12,723 nucleotides of DNA. Source: Zelonia costaricensis. Taxonomy: Eukaryota; Euglenozoa; Kinetoplastea; Trypanosomatida; Trypanosomatidae. Under the pieces are notes generated by a model. It saw only the letters and a program-made list of their open reading frames with translations, was not told the origin of the DNA and did no database searches. Each line of letters opens with the position of its first letter. Position 1 is the stretch's first letter. Position numbers and translations under genes: made by a program. Shown piece after piece: positions 1 to 7,559 of the stretch. The stretch spans positions 4,559-17,281 of the forward strand of contig JASAOO010003013.1 of assembly GCA_030849075.1 (NCBI GenBank). Direction: 5' to 3'.

Positions 1-699
1 GGGGGGTTGATGGCACACGGGGATGGCGCGAGCTGGACTACTATTGGAGCGAAGGCTCGCGCTTCACCAACGGAGGAGGCGCGCGACCAAAAAAACAAAA
101 GCAGAAGAAAGTGAGAAAAAGAGGGGGTTCGGGACGGTGGGGGCAACGAAGGAACACTCGACGGCGTCAGGATTTCGCTGAGGGCGTAGGGGGACGTAAG
201 GGGCGCGGAAGCCAGCGGTGGCCTCGCGAAAAAGAAAACAAAAACTTCTTCGGCGCTTACCCGCGCAACGAGAGGCGCCTCGGCGAGCGCAACGAAGGGC
301 GGAGCTCCGTGGGTGAAGGCGGGAGAAGGCGGCGGTGGGGGGGGGTTCAGCCTCGTGGCCGCAGCACGACGGACGAAGCAAGCAGACACGAAAACAAAAC
401 AAAAAAACGAAGCGAATCGTGACGAGAGCGGTGATCGCTTCCCGTGTCGTTCCGCCGAACAGCGCGAAGGTGGAGGCTGGTCAGCTCTTCAGGTGTGAAG
501 GCGGCGCAGCTGCCGGGCACGTCTGTGTGTGCATCCACGGAATACCTCCCTGCCCTTGAGAGTGAAAACCTGGTGGCCCAGCGTATAGTCAATACTCAAC
601 GAGGGAAGAGTAACAACGTCCTAGTCGCCAGAGAAGAAAAAAAAGCGGAGCGGCAGATAGAAGACAAAGATGAAGATCAATCTGATGGCACCGTGTGTC

Positions 700-703
<4 letters not shown>

Positions 704-740
<37 letters not shown>
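704..740. repeat. (GT)n microsatellite
   Basis: Uninterrupted GT dinucleotides on plus (CA in the transcribed sense), about 18 copies, in the spacer downstream of the HPF1-like gene. Confidence 0.95.
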
Positions 741-743
<3 letters not shown>

Positions 744-1145
744 AGACGAGCTAGCGGTCAGCAAGAAGGAGATACTCTTAAACGACCGCCTTGTGTGTGT
801 GTGGTCTTCAATTTCTTCTCTCTTTCTCGCTGTCCGTAAGGCACAGTTTTGAACGAGGTCAGCAACCGACGGTGGGGAGAGATAACGACAACCTTCGGGG
901 GAGGGGAGGGGCGCAGAGCGAGGGGACGAAACGACGACTTCGATGCGAAGCACAGGAAGACAAGCAAAACGGGAAAGGGAGGTTGCAGTGGCGAGGGCAA
1001 ACACAGAAGCGAACACACAACCAGCTGCGACAACGAAATTCGCACAGTCCTTCACTGACGATCGGGTTGTTTGTTTCTTCCGACGTAGAGACGGAGAAGG
1101 AGGGAGGAAGGGATGAACGGTGGGAGGGACAGGTCACGTGCGGTA

Positions 1146-1166
1146 GTGTGTGTGTGTGTGTGTGTG
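1146..1166. repeat. (GT)n microsatellite
   Basis: About ten GT units on plus within the purine-rich spacer downstream of the HPF1-like gene. Confidence 0.9.
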
Positions 1167-1550
1167 ACAGTGCACGGGCGGAGTCACCGGACGCAGAGCA
1201 AAGGAAGGAGGCTAAAAAAAAAAAAACGAAGACACGGAGGAGAGGGAGGGTAGAGGAGATGAGATTGGGGAAGGAGACAAGCGAGGGATCGGGTTGCAGG
1301 GTTGGTGCTAGCGGATGCATACTTTTGAGTTTTGTTGGGGTGGAGTGAAAGACGGGTGATGCAGCGGGGGGAGGTGGGCGATAACGCAAGCCACCATTGC
1401 ACGTGTGTGGGTACGTGTGGGTGGGTGGGTGAGGGTGAGTTGGGTCGTGTTGGAATCAAGACCGATGGCCAAAATGGAGAGGGAGAGAGAAGGTGCGCAA
1501 CGAGAGAGGGATAAGCGAAGAGTGAGTTGCGGTGTGCATCGCCGCTGCAC

Positions 1551-1788
1551 TCAACGGATGCCACACGCATCGGCTTCTTTATTGTGGACTGACACGTAGT
1601 GCAGCGCGCCGCTCAAGGGCCTGAGGCGTGTTACGGTCAGTACCCCTTCTCTCCAGACCTCTGGCACGCGCCGGCCTAAAGGGCTTTGTGAGAGCTGGTC
1701 AGAGGGAAGAGGGTGGCGGTATCCGTGGCGCGTGAATCCCAGCCACACGTGCACACGGCACCTCTCCTTGTTGTTGGGTGTGTGTGCT
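1551..1788 (-). repeat. Candidate degenerate SIDER-type retroposon in the HPF1-like 3' UTR (weak)
   Basis: Immediately after the HPF1-like stop codon the sequence changes from the usual purine-rich, simple-repeat spacer to about 240 bases of mixed, high-complexity sequence. On the minus strand it includes CGCCACGGATACCGCCACCC, a CTGACCAGCTCTCACAAAGC segment and GGTACTGACCGTAACACG. Wording like this reminds me of short interspersed degenerate retroposons that are common in Leishmania 3' UTRs and affect mRNA stability. I cannot verify this without a library search, and no target-site duplication or terminal A-run was identified. It may simply be ordinary 3' UTR. Confidence 0.33.
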
Positions 1789-3660
1789 TCAAGTCGTGCC
1801 GGGCCAACAACGCTGCAGACCGCCAGTGCCGTCGTCACCATACGACAACGTGAGCGGCACAGGCCGGTAGGCGTCGGCCAGCTGTGGAATGTGACAGCGA
1901 AGGATGTGACGGTACAGCGGCCGGTTCAGCAGCATGTACGCACAGTCCAGTAGTCGGTACGTGTGCCACAGCACCGGGTCGACCACAGGAGAGGCGCTGC
2001 TGCCGCGCGTCGCTGCGCACACGTCCGCCAGAATGCACGCCATGCAGTTCAGCCCGAGCTCCAGCGAGGTGCCGCAGTCGCCCTCGTCATTTGCGATGTC
2101 GGCGCACAGAAAAATGTCATCGAGAGCTTCGCTGGTGCGGTTCGTGAGCGGCTTCGCCTTTGCCAGCTGCTCGTGCTGCGCTGATCGACTCGGCGGCCGA
2201 GGCGGCCCTTCACCGTCGCGGCCGTCGCTGCTGCTGTGACTGCCGGGGCCGTACCCAACCACCACGGCAGCGCGCGCAGACGCCACAAACGCGGCCTCGC
2301 AGTCGCGCAGGCACTCGGCCAGCGAGACACGCGCCGGGATGTTGGGCTCGCGGTACCCCACGTCGGTGTCGGCCTGCACCGGTACCCATAGCCCGAGCCC
2401 GCTCCGCGTTGCGGCCACCCACCGCTTGCGGCGTGCGGCGGCGGAGGCCTGCTGGGCCAGCGAGTGCTCGCACGCCGCTCGCAACTCGTCGCTGCCAGCG
2501 AGGTCGTCCAGTGCGGCCGAAATGGCAGCCATCACGGGTGTGTGTGTCGTGCCCACCGCCGGTGGGGCGCGGCCGTGGCGCTGCGACCACGCGTAGAGGT
2601 AGGGCGCGAGCCAGCCACGGTGGTTGGCCACAGCAAAGGTGGCCTCCTGCGCCGTGCCGCGCACCAGCATGCCCGGCAGGTCCGTGGGGTGGTCCCGGTG
2701 GTAGCAGAGGTGCAGCCCGGCAGTCACCTCCGCAGCAGCAGCGGCCGTACCGCCCTGCGTGGTGGCGTCTGCCGGCGACGGCACGAGCACCGCAACAGTC
2801 TGGCACTCCGGTGGGTCGTAGCGGAAGCGGGCACAGCGCCACCGCCGCACCTCCTCCTCCGCTGTGCGACCGCACAGGAGTGCCTGCATCGCGCCGCGCA
2901 CTGACGTGCGCTCCTCAGCAGGCGCACTTAGCGCACTCTTACCGGCGTCATCACCCCCGTCGCCCAGCTCGCAGCTGCGGAGTTGCGCGTACCGCCAGGC
3001 CAGCTCGAAGGGTCCGACCAGCTGCCATCCGGGAAAGGCCAGCAGGGGGCAGTCAGGGCGCAGCGCGCACGCCGCCGTGAGCACACACCGCACGTCCGAA
3101 GCATGGAAGCCAAGCGAGGGGTAGGCGAGCCGGAGAACCTCAGCTACGCCCGCCCAGCTGGTGCCGTCCAGGCGAGGCGGGTGCGTCGGTCCACTGCTGG
3201 CGTCGGCCTCAGTGCGGCGTTCACCGTCGCCACTCCTCGTAGGCATCACCGCACCCAGCGAGGGGGCGTGGCGCAGAAACCACACGAGCTGTTGCGGAGA
3301 GGCTGGCGCGCCCTCCTCCGCCCCCTCCGCCCCCGCAGCGCCGGCAGCGGCTGTAGCGCTCAGGTCCTCGGCGCACACGGTGTCTTGCAGCTCCAGCTCT
3401 GCCTGTGACTCTGCCTCCGCGTCGCGGGGCTGTGCGTCGACGTCAACGACAGCCCGTGCGTCCTCGACGCGCGCGCGCTTGCTGTCCGCCTCATGTGTCC
3501 GATCGACGTCGATGGTTGGCGGGTCGCCGGCGGCGGCCGGTGAAGGCATCGGTGCATCTGTCGGGCCGGGGTACTGCACGGGGTGTGCGTAGTCGCTGAA
3601 GTGCTGCGGATTCTTGCGATAGCAGTGCCCGTCGTATGCGCAGACGCGGCGACGCGGCAT
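1789..3660 (-). CDS. HPF1-like (histone PARylation factor 1) protein with N-terminal PBZ zinc finger
   Basis: Predicted 623-residue nuclear cofactor of poly(ADP-ribose) polymerase. Residues 7-27 form a PBZ finger: C7, C13, H20 and H26 in the spacing C-x5-C-x6-H-x5-H, around the PBZ hallmark CYRKNPQH. A low-complexity acidic/Ala-rich linker (about 30-120) contains a KRAR patch (61-64) that could be a nuclear signal. Residues about 165-600 match the HPF1/DUF2228 fold: WQLVGPFEL (212-220), RYDPPECQT (280-288), YHRDHPTDLP (320-329), VGYRE (434-438) and IANDEGDCGTSLELG (522-536). D525-E526 correspond to the human HPF1 D283-E284 pair that completes the PARP active site and directs modification to serine; Y436-R437 correspond to the PARP-binding Y238-R239 pair. 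It is much longer than human HPF1 (about 346 residues) because of the finger, linkers and a loop at about 465-500. The start is the first ATG after both candidate splice acceptors (3841 and 3781), so the 146 open codons further upstream are rejected. Motif matches are from memory; family assignment is strong, activity is inferred. Confidence 0.88.
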   Translation of the reverse strand: MPRRRVCAYDGHCYRKNPQHFSDYAHPVQYPGPTDAPMPSPAAAGDPPTIDVDRTHEADSKRARVEDARAVVDVDAQPRDAEAESQAELELQDTVCAEDLSATAAAGAAGAEGAEEGAPASPQQLVWFLRHAPSLGAVMPTRSGDGERRTEADASSGPTHPPRLDGTSWAGVAEVLRLAYPSLGFHASDVRCVLTAACALRPDCPLLAFPGWQLVGPFELAWRYAQLRSCELGDGGDDAGKSALSAPAEERTSVRGAMQALLCGRTAEEEVRRWRCARFRYDPPECQTVAVLVPSPADATTQGGTAAAAAEVTAGLHLCYHRDHPTDLPGMLVRGTAQEATFAVANHRGWLAPYLYAWSQRHGRAPPAVGTTHTPVMAAISAALDDLAGSDELRAACEHSLAQQASAAARRKRWVAATRSGLGLWVPVQADTDVGYREPNIPARVSLAECLRDCEAAFVASARAAVVVGYGPGSHSSSDGRDGEGPPRPPSRSAQHEQLAKAKPLTNRTSEALDDIFLCADIANDEGDCGTSLELGLNCMACILADVCAATRGSSASPVVDPVLWHTYRLLDCAYMLLNRPLYRHILRCHIPQLADAYRPVPLTLSYGDDGTGGLQRCWPGTT

Positions 3661-3710
3661 TGCGGCTTGATGGGCCTCGAGACGTAGTGCGGGGGCAACA
3701 AGGACCCCCT

Positions 3711-3755
3711 GGTGTGTATGTCTTTGTGTATGTCTTTGTGTGTGTGTGTATGTCT
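3711..3755. repeat. Degenerate TGTATGTCTTTG tandem repeat with GT tract
   Basis: Two consecutive copies of TGTATGTCTTTG are followed by a short GT tract and a further TATGTCTTG. It lies in the predicted 5' leader of the HPF1-like mRNA, where it reads as CA-rich sequence without an ATG. Confidence 0.8.
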
Positions 3756-3801
3756 TGTTCGATGAGACGTGGCTCTTGTACTGGTGTAAAGGTATGTGAG
3801 A

Positions 3802-3814
3802 GGGGGGGGGGGGG
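3802..3814. repeat. G13 homopolymer
   Basis: Thirteen consecutive Gs on plus, reading as C13 followed by TCTC in the transcribed sense, directly upstream of the second candidate acceptor of the HPF1-like gene. It may act as part of the pyrimidine tract. Confidence 0.9.
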
Positions 3815-3840
3815 CAGCGCGCTGATGTGTTGCCCGCCGC

Positions 3841-3842
3841 CT
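3841..3842 (-). promoter_or_regulatory. Candidate trans-splice acceptor AG for the HPF1-like mRNA
   Basis: On the minus strand, the purine-rich plus stretch 3847-3940 reads as a long CT-rich tract and is followed by CCGCAG, with the AG at 3842-3841. A second candidate AG lies at 3782-3781, following the C13 tract (3814-3802). In either case no ATG lies between the acceptor and the ATG at 3660, which supports that start. The leader would be about 180 or 120 bases. Based on sequence pattern only. Confidence 0.5.
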
Positions 3843-4003
3843 GCGGTACGGATGGGAAGGGGGACGGGAGTGGGGGTAAATCCAGCGAGGAGGAAGAAGA
3901 AGGTAGAGAGAGAGGGTGCAGAGAGGGAAGCAGCGAGCGTGATGAAGGCGGAGGGCAGGCAGAGATTGACAAGAATAGCGTGAACGTGGAGTGCATGTAC
4001 ATG

Positions 4004-4028
4004 CCACACACGCACACACACACACACC
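4004..4028. repeat. (CA)n microsatellite
   Basis: CA dinucleotides on plus with one CG interruption, in the spacer between the hydrolase and HPF1-like genes. Confidence 0.85.
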
Positions 4029-4265
4029 ACTCTGCAGAGCCCACGCATCCGCCCCCCCCCCGCTCCCGATTCTCTGCCCGACCCCACATCGCTGCCAAGT
4101 GAGCGCAATCAGGCGCCGCGTGCGCTCCACAAGCTGCAGGGTGTCGTGCAAGTCGAGACGCGCCTTTTTTTTTTCGTTTTGGCGTTCATTCCGCCTTCAG
4201 GACGCGCGAGTTGGTGACGCAGTTGCGGGGCCACGCAGCGGGGAAGAGAAAGGAATTGGGTGCTG

Positions 4266-4277
4266 CCCCCCCCCCCC
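4266..4277. repeat. C12 homopolymer
   Basis: Twelve Cs on plus, i.e. G12 in the hydrolase 3' UTR transcript sense. A second run of ten Cs is at 4052-4061. Confidence 0.9.
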
Positions 4278-4400
4278 TCGTGCGTCCAAGTCAGATAAAT
4301 AAGAAGAAAAATGGGCGAGGAGACATCACAAAAGAAGTTCGTGCACGGAAAGCAAAAAAAAATGGAAAGGAGGAGAGACGTTCACGGTAAGCAAGGAAGG

Positions 4401-4425
4401 CACACACACACACACACACACACAC
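4401..4425. repeat. (CA)n microsatellite just after the hydrolase stop codon
   Basis: About twelve CA units on plus, reading as (UG)n in the mRNA about 50 bases downstream of the hydrolase stop codon. The EF-G2 gene has a similar UG tract just after its stop. Confidence 0.93.
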
Positions 4426-4473
4426 GCATTCACGCATTCGCGCCTTCCGGCCCTGGGAGAGATGCGGTTCGCT

Positions 4474-6537
4474 TCAAATCGCCTCGCGACGGACACGGCG
4501 GAAGTAGTTCTTGTCAAAGACGCCCTCGTCGTTCACCCGCGCCTTGATGTTGGAGCGGATGTAGAGGTAGTCGGCGTCGCTGTGCTGCGAGCTTGTGATG
4601 TCGACATCCGTCACGAGCTGCGGCCGGCTCCACTTGAACTTCTGCGTAATGCGATAATGCGCCGAGAGAGGGTCGCGGTTGCTGAGCGTCAGCTCGCGGC
4701 GGAGGTTGTGCTCGATAGTGGTGTCAATGTCATCAAAGCGGAAGATGCCCTCACCGAACACGCCGCCGACCCCGTCCGTCACGCATGTCCACGTGTCACG
4801 CACAATGTCGTACGAGACGGAGCGCTCCACGCGTCCGGGAATGAGCACCGTCTTGGGCGTCGCCGCCGCCACCTCCGGACTCGGGTCGGGTCCGGGCACC
4901 ACGCGCGCAGCGGGGGAGAGGACTGGCACGCGGAAGGCCGCCGAGCCGGCGTCCAGCAGCAGCGTCGTGTCCGCCGGCGAGCACCACAGCATGGGCCAGT
5001 AGTTGTTCGCGAGGGAGAGGGCGAGGCGGTGACCCGGCGGGACGCAGTACCCACAGAAGTCCATCTTCACCGTCACCTGCACCGCCTTCCCCGGCTGGCA
5101 CAGCGCGATGGCGCGGTCGCCGGCGGGGCCGCAGTGCACGAGGTTCTTCATGCCGTACGTGATGCGGGTCGCCGCCCCGTCCGGGGCGACGTCGCAGAGC
5201 TGCGCGAAGAGAAAGCCCTTGGGCTGGTCGCATGTGAGGCTCACCGAGAAGGTGGGCTGACCCAAAATGTCCATCGCGGACGCCAGCGGGGCCGACGTGA
5301 AGGTGACAGCCATGCCGTTGTCCATCCGCTGGTCCCCCGCTGTCTCGCCCATCACGCCGGCGCCCATCCACTCACCAGAGAGCAGGCCGTGGTTGAGCGG
5401 CGTGTGCACCACCACCGGCGCCGCCGCAGCAGCAGCAGCAGGACCGCCGGCGCCCTCCGCGAGGAGCTGGTGGGGGCCCAGCCCATACGTGACCACCGGC
5501 ACCGCATCGTTGGCCCAGCCGTCCAGCGCCACCCACTTGCCGGGTGCGACGGGCTTGCTCGTGCACGGGGGCAAGGCGTCCTCGATGTAGGCCTGCAGCG
5601 CTGGCCAGCTGGCCACCTCGTTGCTCGACTGCCCCTTCATGAAACAATCCCACCACGAGGTCGCCGCCCGCAAGAAGTTCATCTGCGGCAGCGGGACGCC
5701 GTCCTGCGGGTAGGCGTGCACCCACGGCCCACAAATCGCCTTGCACGGGACGTGCAGCCGCTCGAGCAGGTGGAAGAGCGCGTTCGTGTAAGAGTCTGCC
5801 CAGCCGTCCACGAGGAGCACCGGAACCTGGATGGCGCTGTAGTCCTCCTGGATGGATCCGTGCTTCCAGTAGTCGTCGTAGGTCTGGTGCTCGGCCCAGT
5901 CCGCGGCGTTCAGCGGCATCTGCTCGAGCCGCTCGATCCACTTCGCCCTCCAGCGCGGCCCAATGAGGGCCTCGTCCGGCGGGGCCGACTGGAAGCCCTG
6001 CATGATGCAGCCCCACCAGAAGTTGTCGTTCAGCAGGCACCCGCCCTTCCAGTGGATGTCATCGGTGAAGCGATTGTCCGTGAAGCCGAGCACGATGATG
6101 GCGCGCAGCGCGGGTGGCCGGCGGGCGGCCACCTGCAGCGAGTTGAAGCCGCTCCACGACTTCCCCATCATGCCGACGTCGCCCGTGCACCAGGGCTGCT
6201 TGCTGATCCAGTCGATCACCTCCAGGGCGTCGTCCTGCTCCTGCTTCAGGTACTCGTCGTACAGCAGCCCATCCGACTCGCCGGAGCCGCGCATGTCGAC
6301 GCGAACCGAGACGTACCCCTGGCCGGCAAAGAAGCCGTGCATCGGCTCATCCCGGGTGCGGGTGCCATCACGCTTGCGGTAGGGGATGTACTCGAGGATT
6401 CCCGGGTAGCGGTGCGCCGCCGAGGCGTCCTTCGGCATGAAAAGCCGCGCCGCGAGGCGGGTTCCATCTTGCAAGGTGATGAAGACGTGCTCCACGAACT
6501 CGGTCGGGTGCGGGAGATCCATGCAGACGCGGCGCAT
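4474..6537 (-). CDS. CocE/NonD-family serine hydrolase (X-Pro dipeptidyl-peptidase S15-like)
   Basis: A 687-residue alpha/beta hydrolase of the X-Pro dipeptidyl-peptidase/cocaine-esterase class, predicted to hydrolyse an ester or amide bond; the substrate is unknown. The N-terminal hydrolase domain (about 15-290) starts with LQDGTRLAARLFMP (22-35) and contains ILEYIPYRKRDGT (47-59) and DMRGSGESDG (81-90). The nucleophile elbow is GKSWSG with S127. Likely triad partners are D248 (VDGWADSY) and H274 (GPWVH). A C-terminal jelly-roll domain (about 420-600) follows, including VPPGHRLALSLANNYWP (499-515). A tail of about 85 residues (RDPLSAHYRI onwards) resembles that of the roughly 670-residue proteobacterial members. 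I see no signal peptide or membrane span, so a cytosolic enzyme is likely. The ATG at 6537 is the first ATG downstream of a textbook acceptor at 6624-6625 and leaves an 86-base ATG-free leader. The frame is open for another 225 codons upstream, but these are low-complexity and upstream of the acceptor. A second in-frame Met (residue 6) is an alternative start. Family is certain, substrate is not. Confidence 0.94.
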   Translation of the reverse strand: MRRVCMDLPHPTEFVEHVFITLQDGTRLAARLFMPKDASAAHRYPGILEYIPYRKRDGTRTRDEPMHGFFAGQGYVSVRVDMRGSGESDGLLYDEYLKQEQDDALEVIDWISKQPWCTGDVGMMGKSWSGFNSLQVAARRPPALRAIIVLGFTDNRFTDDIHWKGGCLLNDNFWWGCIMQGFQSAPPDEALIGPRWRAKWIERLEQMPLNAADWAEHQTYDDYWKHGSIQEDYSAIQVPVLLVDGWADSYTNALFHLLERLHVPCKAICGPWVHAYPQDGVPLPQMNFLRAATSWWDCFMKGQSSNEVASWPALQAYIEDALPPCTSKPVAPGKWVALDGWANDAVPVVTYGLGPHQLLAEGAGGPAAAAAAAPVVVHTPLNHGLLSGEWMGAGVMGETAGDQRMDNGMAVTFTSAPLASAMDILGQPTFSVSLTCDQPKGFLFAQLCDVAPDGAATRITYGMKNLVHCGPAGDRAIALCQPGKAVQVTVKMDFCGYCVPPGHRLALSLANNYWPMLWCSPADTTLLLDAGSAAFRVPVLSPAARVVPGPDPSPEVAAATPKTVLIPGRVERSVSYDIVRDTWTCVTDGVGGVFGEGIFRFDDIDTTIEHNLRRELTLSNRDPLSAHYRITQKFKWSRPQLVTDVDITSSQHSDADYLYIRSNIKARVNDEGVFDKNYFRRVRREAI

Positions 6538-6623
6538 CGCGAAGTACGCCGTGCGCGTGTCGGGACAAGGGAGAAGGAATGGGCTGGGGTCAGGAGGTTC
6601 ACACAGCAGCACAGGCGCCAACT

Positions 6624-6687
6624 CTGTTTGTGCGGCAAAGGCAAAAAAAAAAAAGAAGGGAAGAGAGAAAGAGAGGCAGAGAAGCGA
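6624..6687 (-). promoter_or_regulatory. Pyrimidine tract and trans-splice acceptor for the hydrolase mRNA
   Basis: Read on the minus strand, 6687-6643 is an almost pure C/T tract ending in twelve Ts (6654-6643), and the first downstream AG is in ACAAACAG, at 6625-6624. This is the classic trypanosomatid acceptor arrangement. The predicted leader of 86 bases (6623-6538) has no ATG before the start at 6537. This is the clearest splice signal in the window. Confidence 0.72.
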
Positions 6688-7165
6688 TCGAAGCGGCTCC
6701 CGATACAACACGAAAGCGTGGGCGGCAGGTCGCGCACGAGTGCGGCGTTGAGCTGGATGCAGGTGGAGTGGGGGGGGGGGAGGAAGCGAAGCGAAGCGGC
6801 GGCAAGGGTGACAGCGGGGCTGAATTGCGACGCGAGGGAGAGAGAGAGAGCAAGCGGCCGTCGGCTGCGTGCACTGCGCCTCCACCGTGGAGTTTGCTTC
6901 TCTTGTCGTGCCCGATCTGCTGCCTTCGCTAGGGCGACAGAAGAAAGCAAAAAGAGAAAGACCCGCTGCGCTCGTGCCGAGACTCGATGACCCGCACGCA
7001 CGCACGCAGACACGCCGCAGTGCGACAAGAGGGAGGGAGGGAGGGAAAGGGGGGAGGGGACGCGGAGGAAACGCAAGTGCGCTGCAGGCGACCGGTGAGG
7101 AAGGGGGCCACGGAGGAAGGCAGAGAGCGCGCGAGAAGAAGAAATAGTAAAAGCTTGGGCAGGCG

Positions 7166-7215
7166 CACGCACACACACACACATACACACAGACAGACAC
7201 AGACACAGACACAGA
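7166..7215. repeat. (CA)n tract grading into CACAGA hexamer repeats
   Basis: A CA tract on plus with a TA interruption passes into a tandem CAGACA/CACAGA array of about three to four copies near 7191-7215. Confidence 0.85.
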
Positions 7216-7327
7216 CGAGGCGATGGGCAGTGGGGGGAGGGGGGCTGGCTGTTACGGACACTCAGTCGATAGAGGAAGAAGGCAATAGCACACTCGCAGC
7301 AGACGCGACGTGGTGGGGGGTGAGCAG

Positions 7328-7331
<4 letters not shown>

Positions 7332-7358
<27 letters not shown>
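7332..7358. repeat. (GT)n microsatellite
   Basis: About thirteen GT units on plus in the EF-G2/hydrolase spacer. Confidence 0.93.
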
Positions 7359-7559
7359 CGGGGAGGGGTGGGAGAAGGGGGTCCCCCGCCTCGGTGATCA
7401 GGCCATGAGAGGCCGGCGGAGCATGCACGTGAGGAAAGTGGAGAGCAACACCCAGCTCAGGGCATCTGCAGCAGGCGGCTCGGTGACAGAAGAAGCGGGA
7501 GCGGCCACAAGAAGCACCGGTGGGCTCGTGCGCGCGCGGTGCCTTGGGTGGCCTCCTTC

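Larger units (their letters stand above)
1..1788. other. Non-coding spacer downstream of the HPF1-like gene
   Basis: This stretch holds the 3' UTR of the HPF1-like gene and the spacer leading to the next gene off the left edge. I see no convincing gene: the short open frames on both strands are Arg/Gly/Ser-rich or run through microsatellites. Most of it is purine-rich on plus, i.e. pyrimidine-rich on the transcribed sense, as expected near a downstream trans-splice region. It contains GT microsatellites at 704-740 and 1146-1166, a shorter one near 791-802, nine Gs at 337-345 and an A-run near 1215-1226. The part at 1551-1788 is of higher complexity and is listed separately. Confidence 0.7.
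3661..4473. other. Intergenic region between the hydrolase and HPF1-like genes
   Basis: In the transcribed (minus) sense this holds the 3' UTR of the hydrolase gene, then the polyadenylation and trans-splicing region, then the 5' UTR of the HPF1-like gene. It contains a CA tract at 4401-4425, a C-run at 4266-4277, a T-run at 4165-4174, a C-run at 4052-4061, a CA tract at 4004-4028, a purine-rich stretch at about 3887-3940 and a G-run at 3802-3814. No gene is recognised on either strand. Confidence 0.75.

Noticed and set aside
347..592. An 81-codon minus frame in the left spacer
   Set aside because: No recognisable motif, no convincing acceptor upstream, and several overlapping frames of equal length exist in the same GC-rich stretch.
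3661..4098. Upstream extension of the HPF1-like reading frame by 146 codons
   Set aside because: It encodes Pro/Ser and Cys-Val repeats from pyrimidine tracts and microsatellites, and lies mostly upstream of candidate acceptors; the zinc finger starts right after the ATG at 3660.
4462..6990. An 842-codon open frame on plus opposite the hydrolase gene
   Set aside because: It is antisense to a well-supported gene; its Arg/His/Val-rich, GC-driven translation has no recognisable domain. High third-position GC on the real strand removes stops on the other.
6538..7212. Upstream extension of the hydrolase reading frame by 225 codons
   Set aside because: It runs through CA microsatellites and the T-rich splice tract and is cut off by a strong acceptor at 6624-6625; homology begins just after the ATG at 6537.
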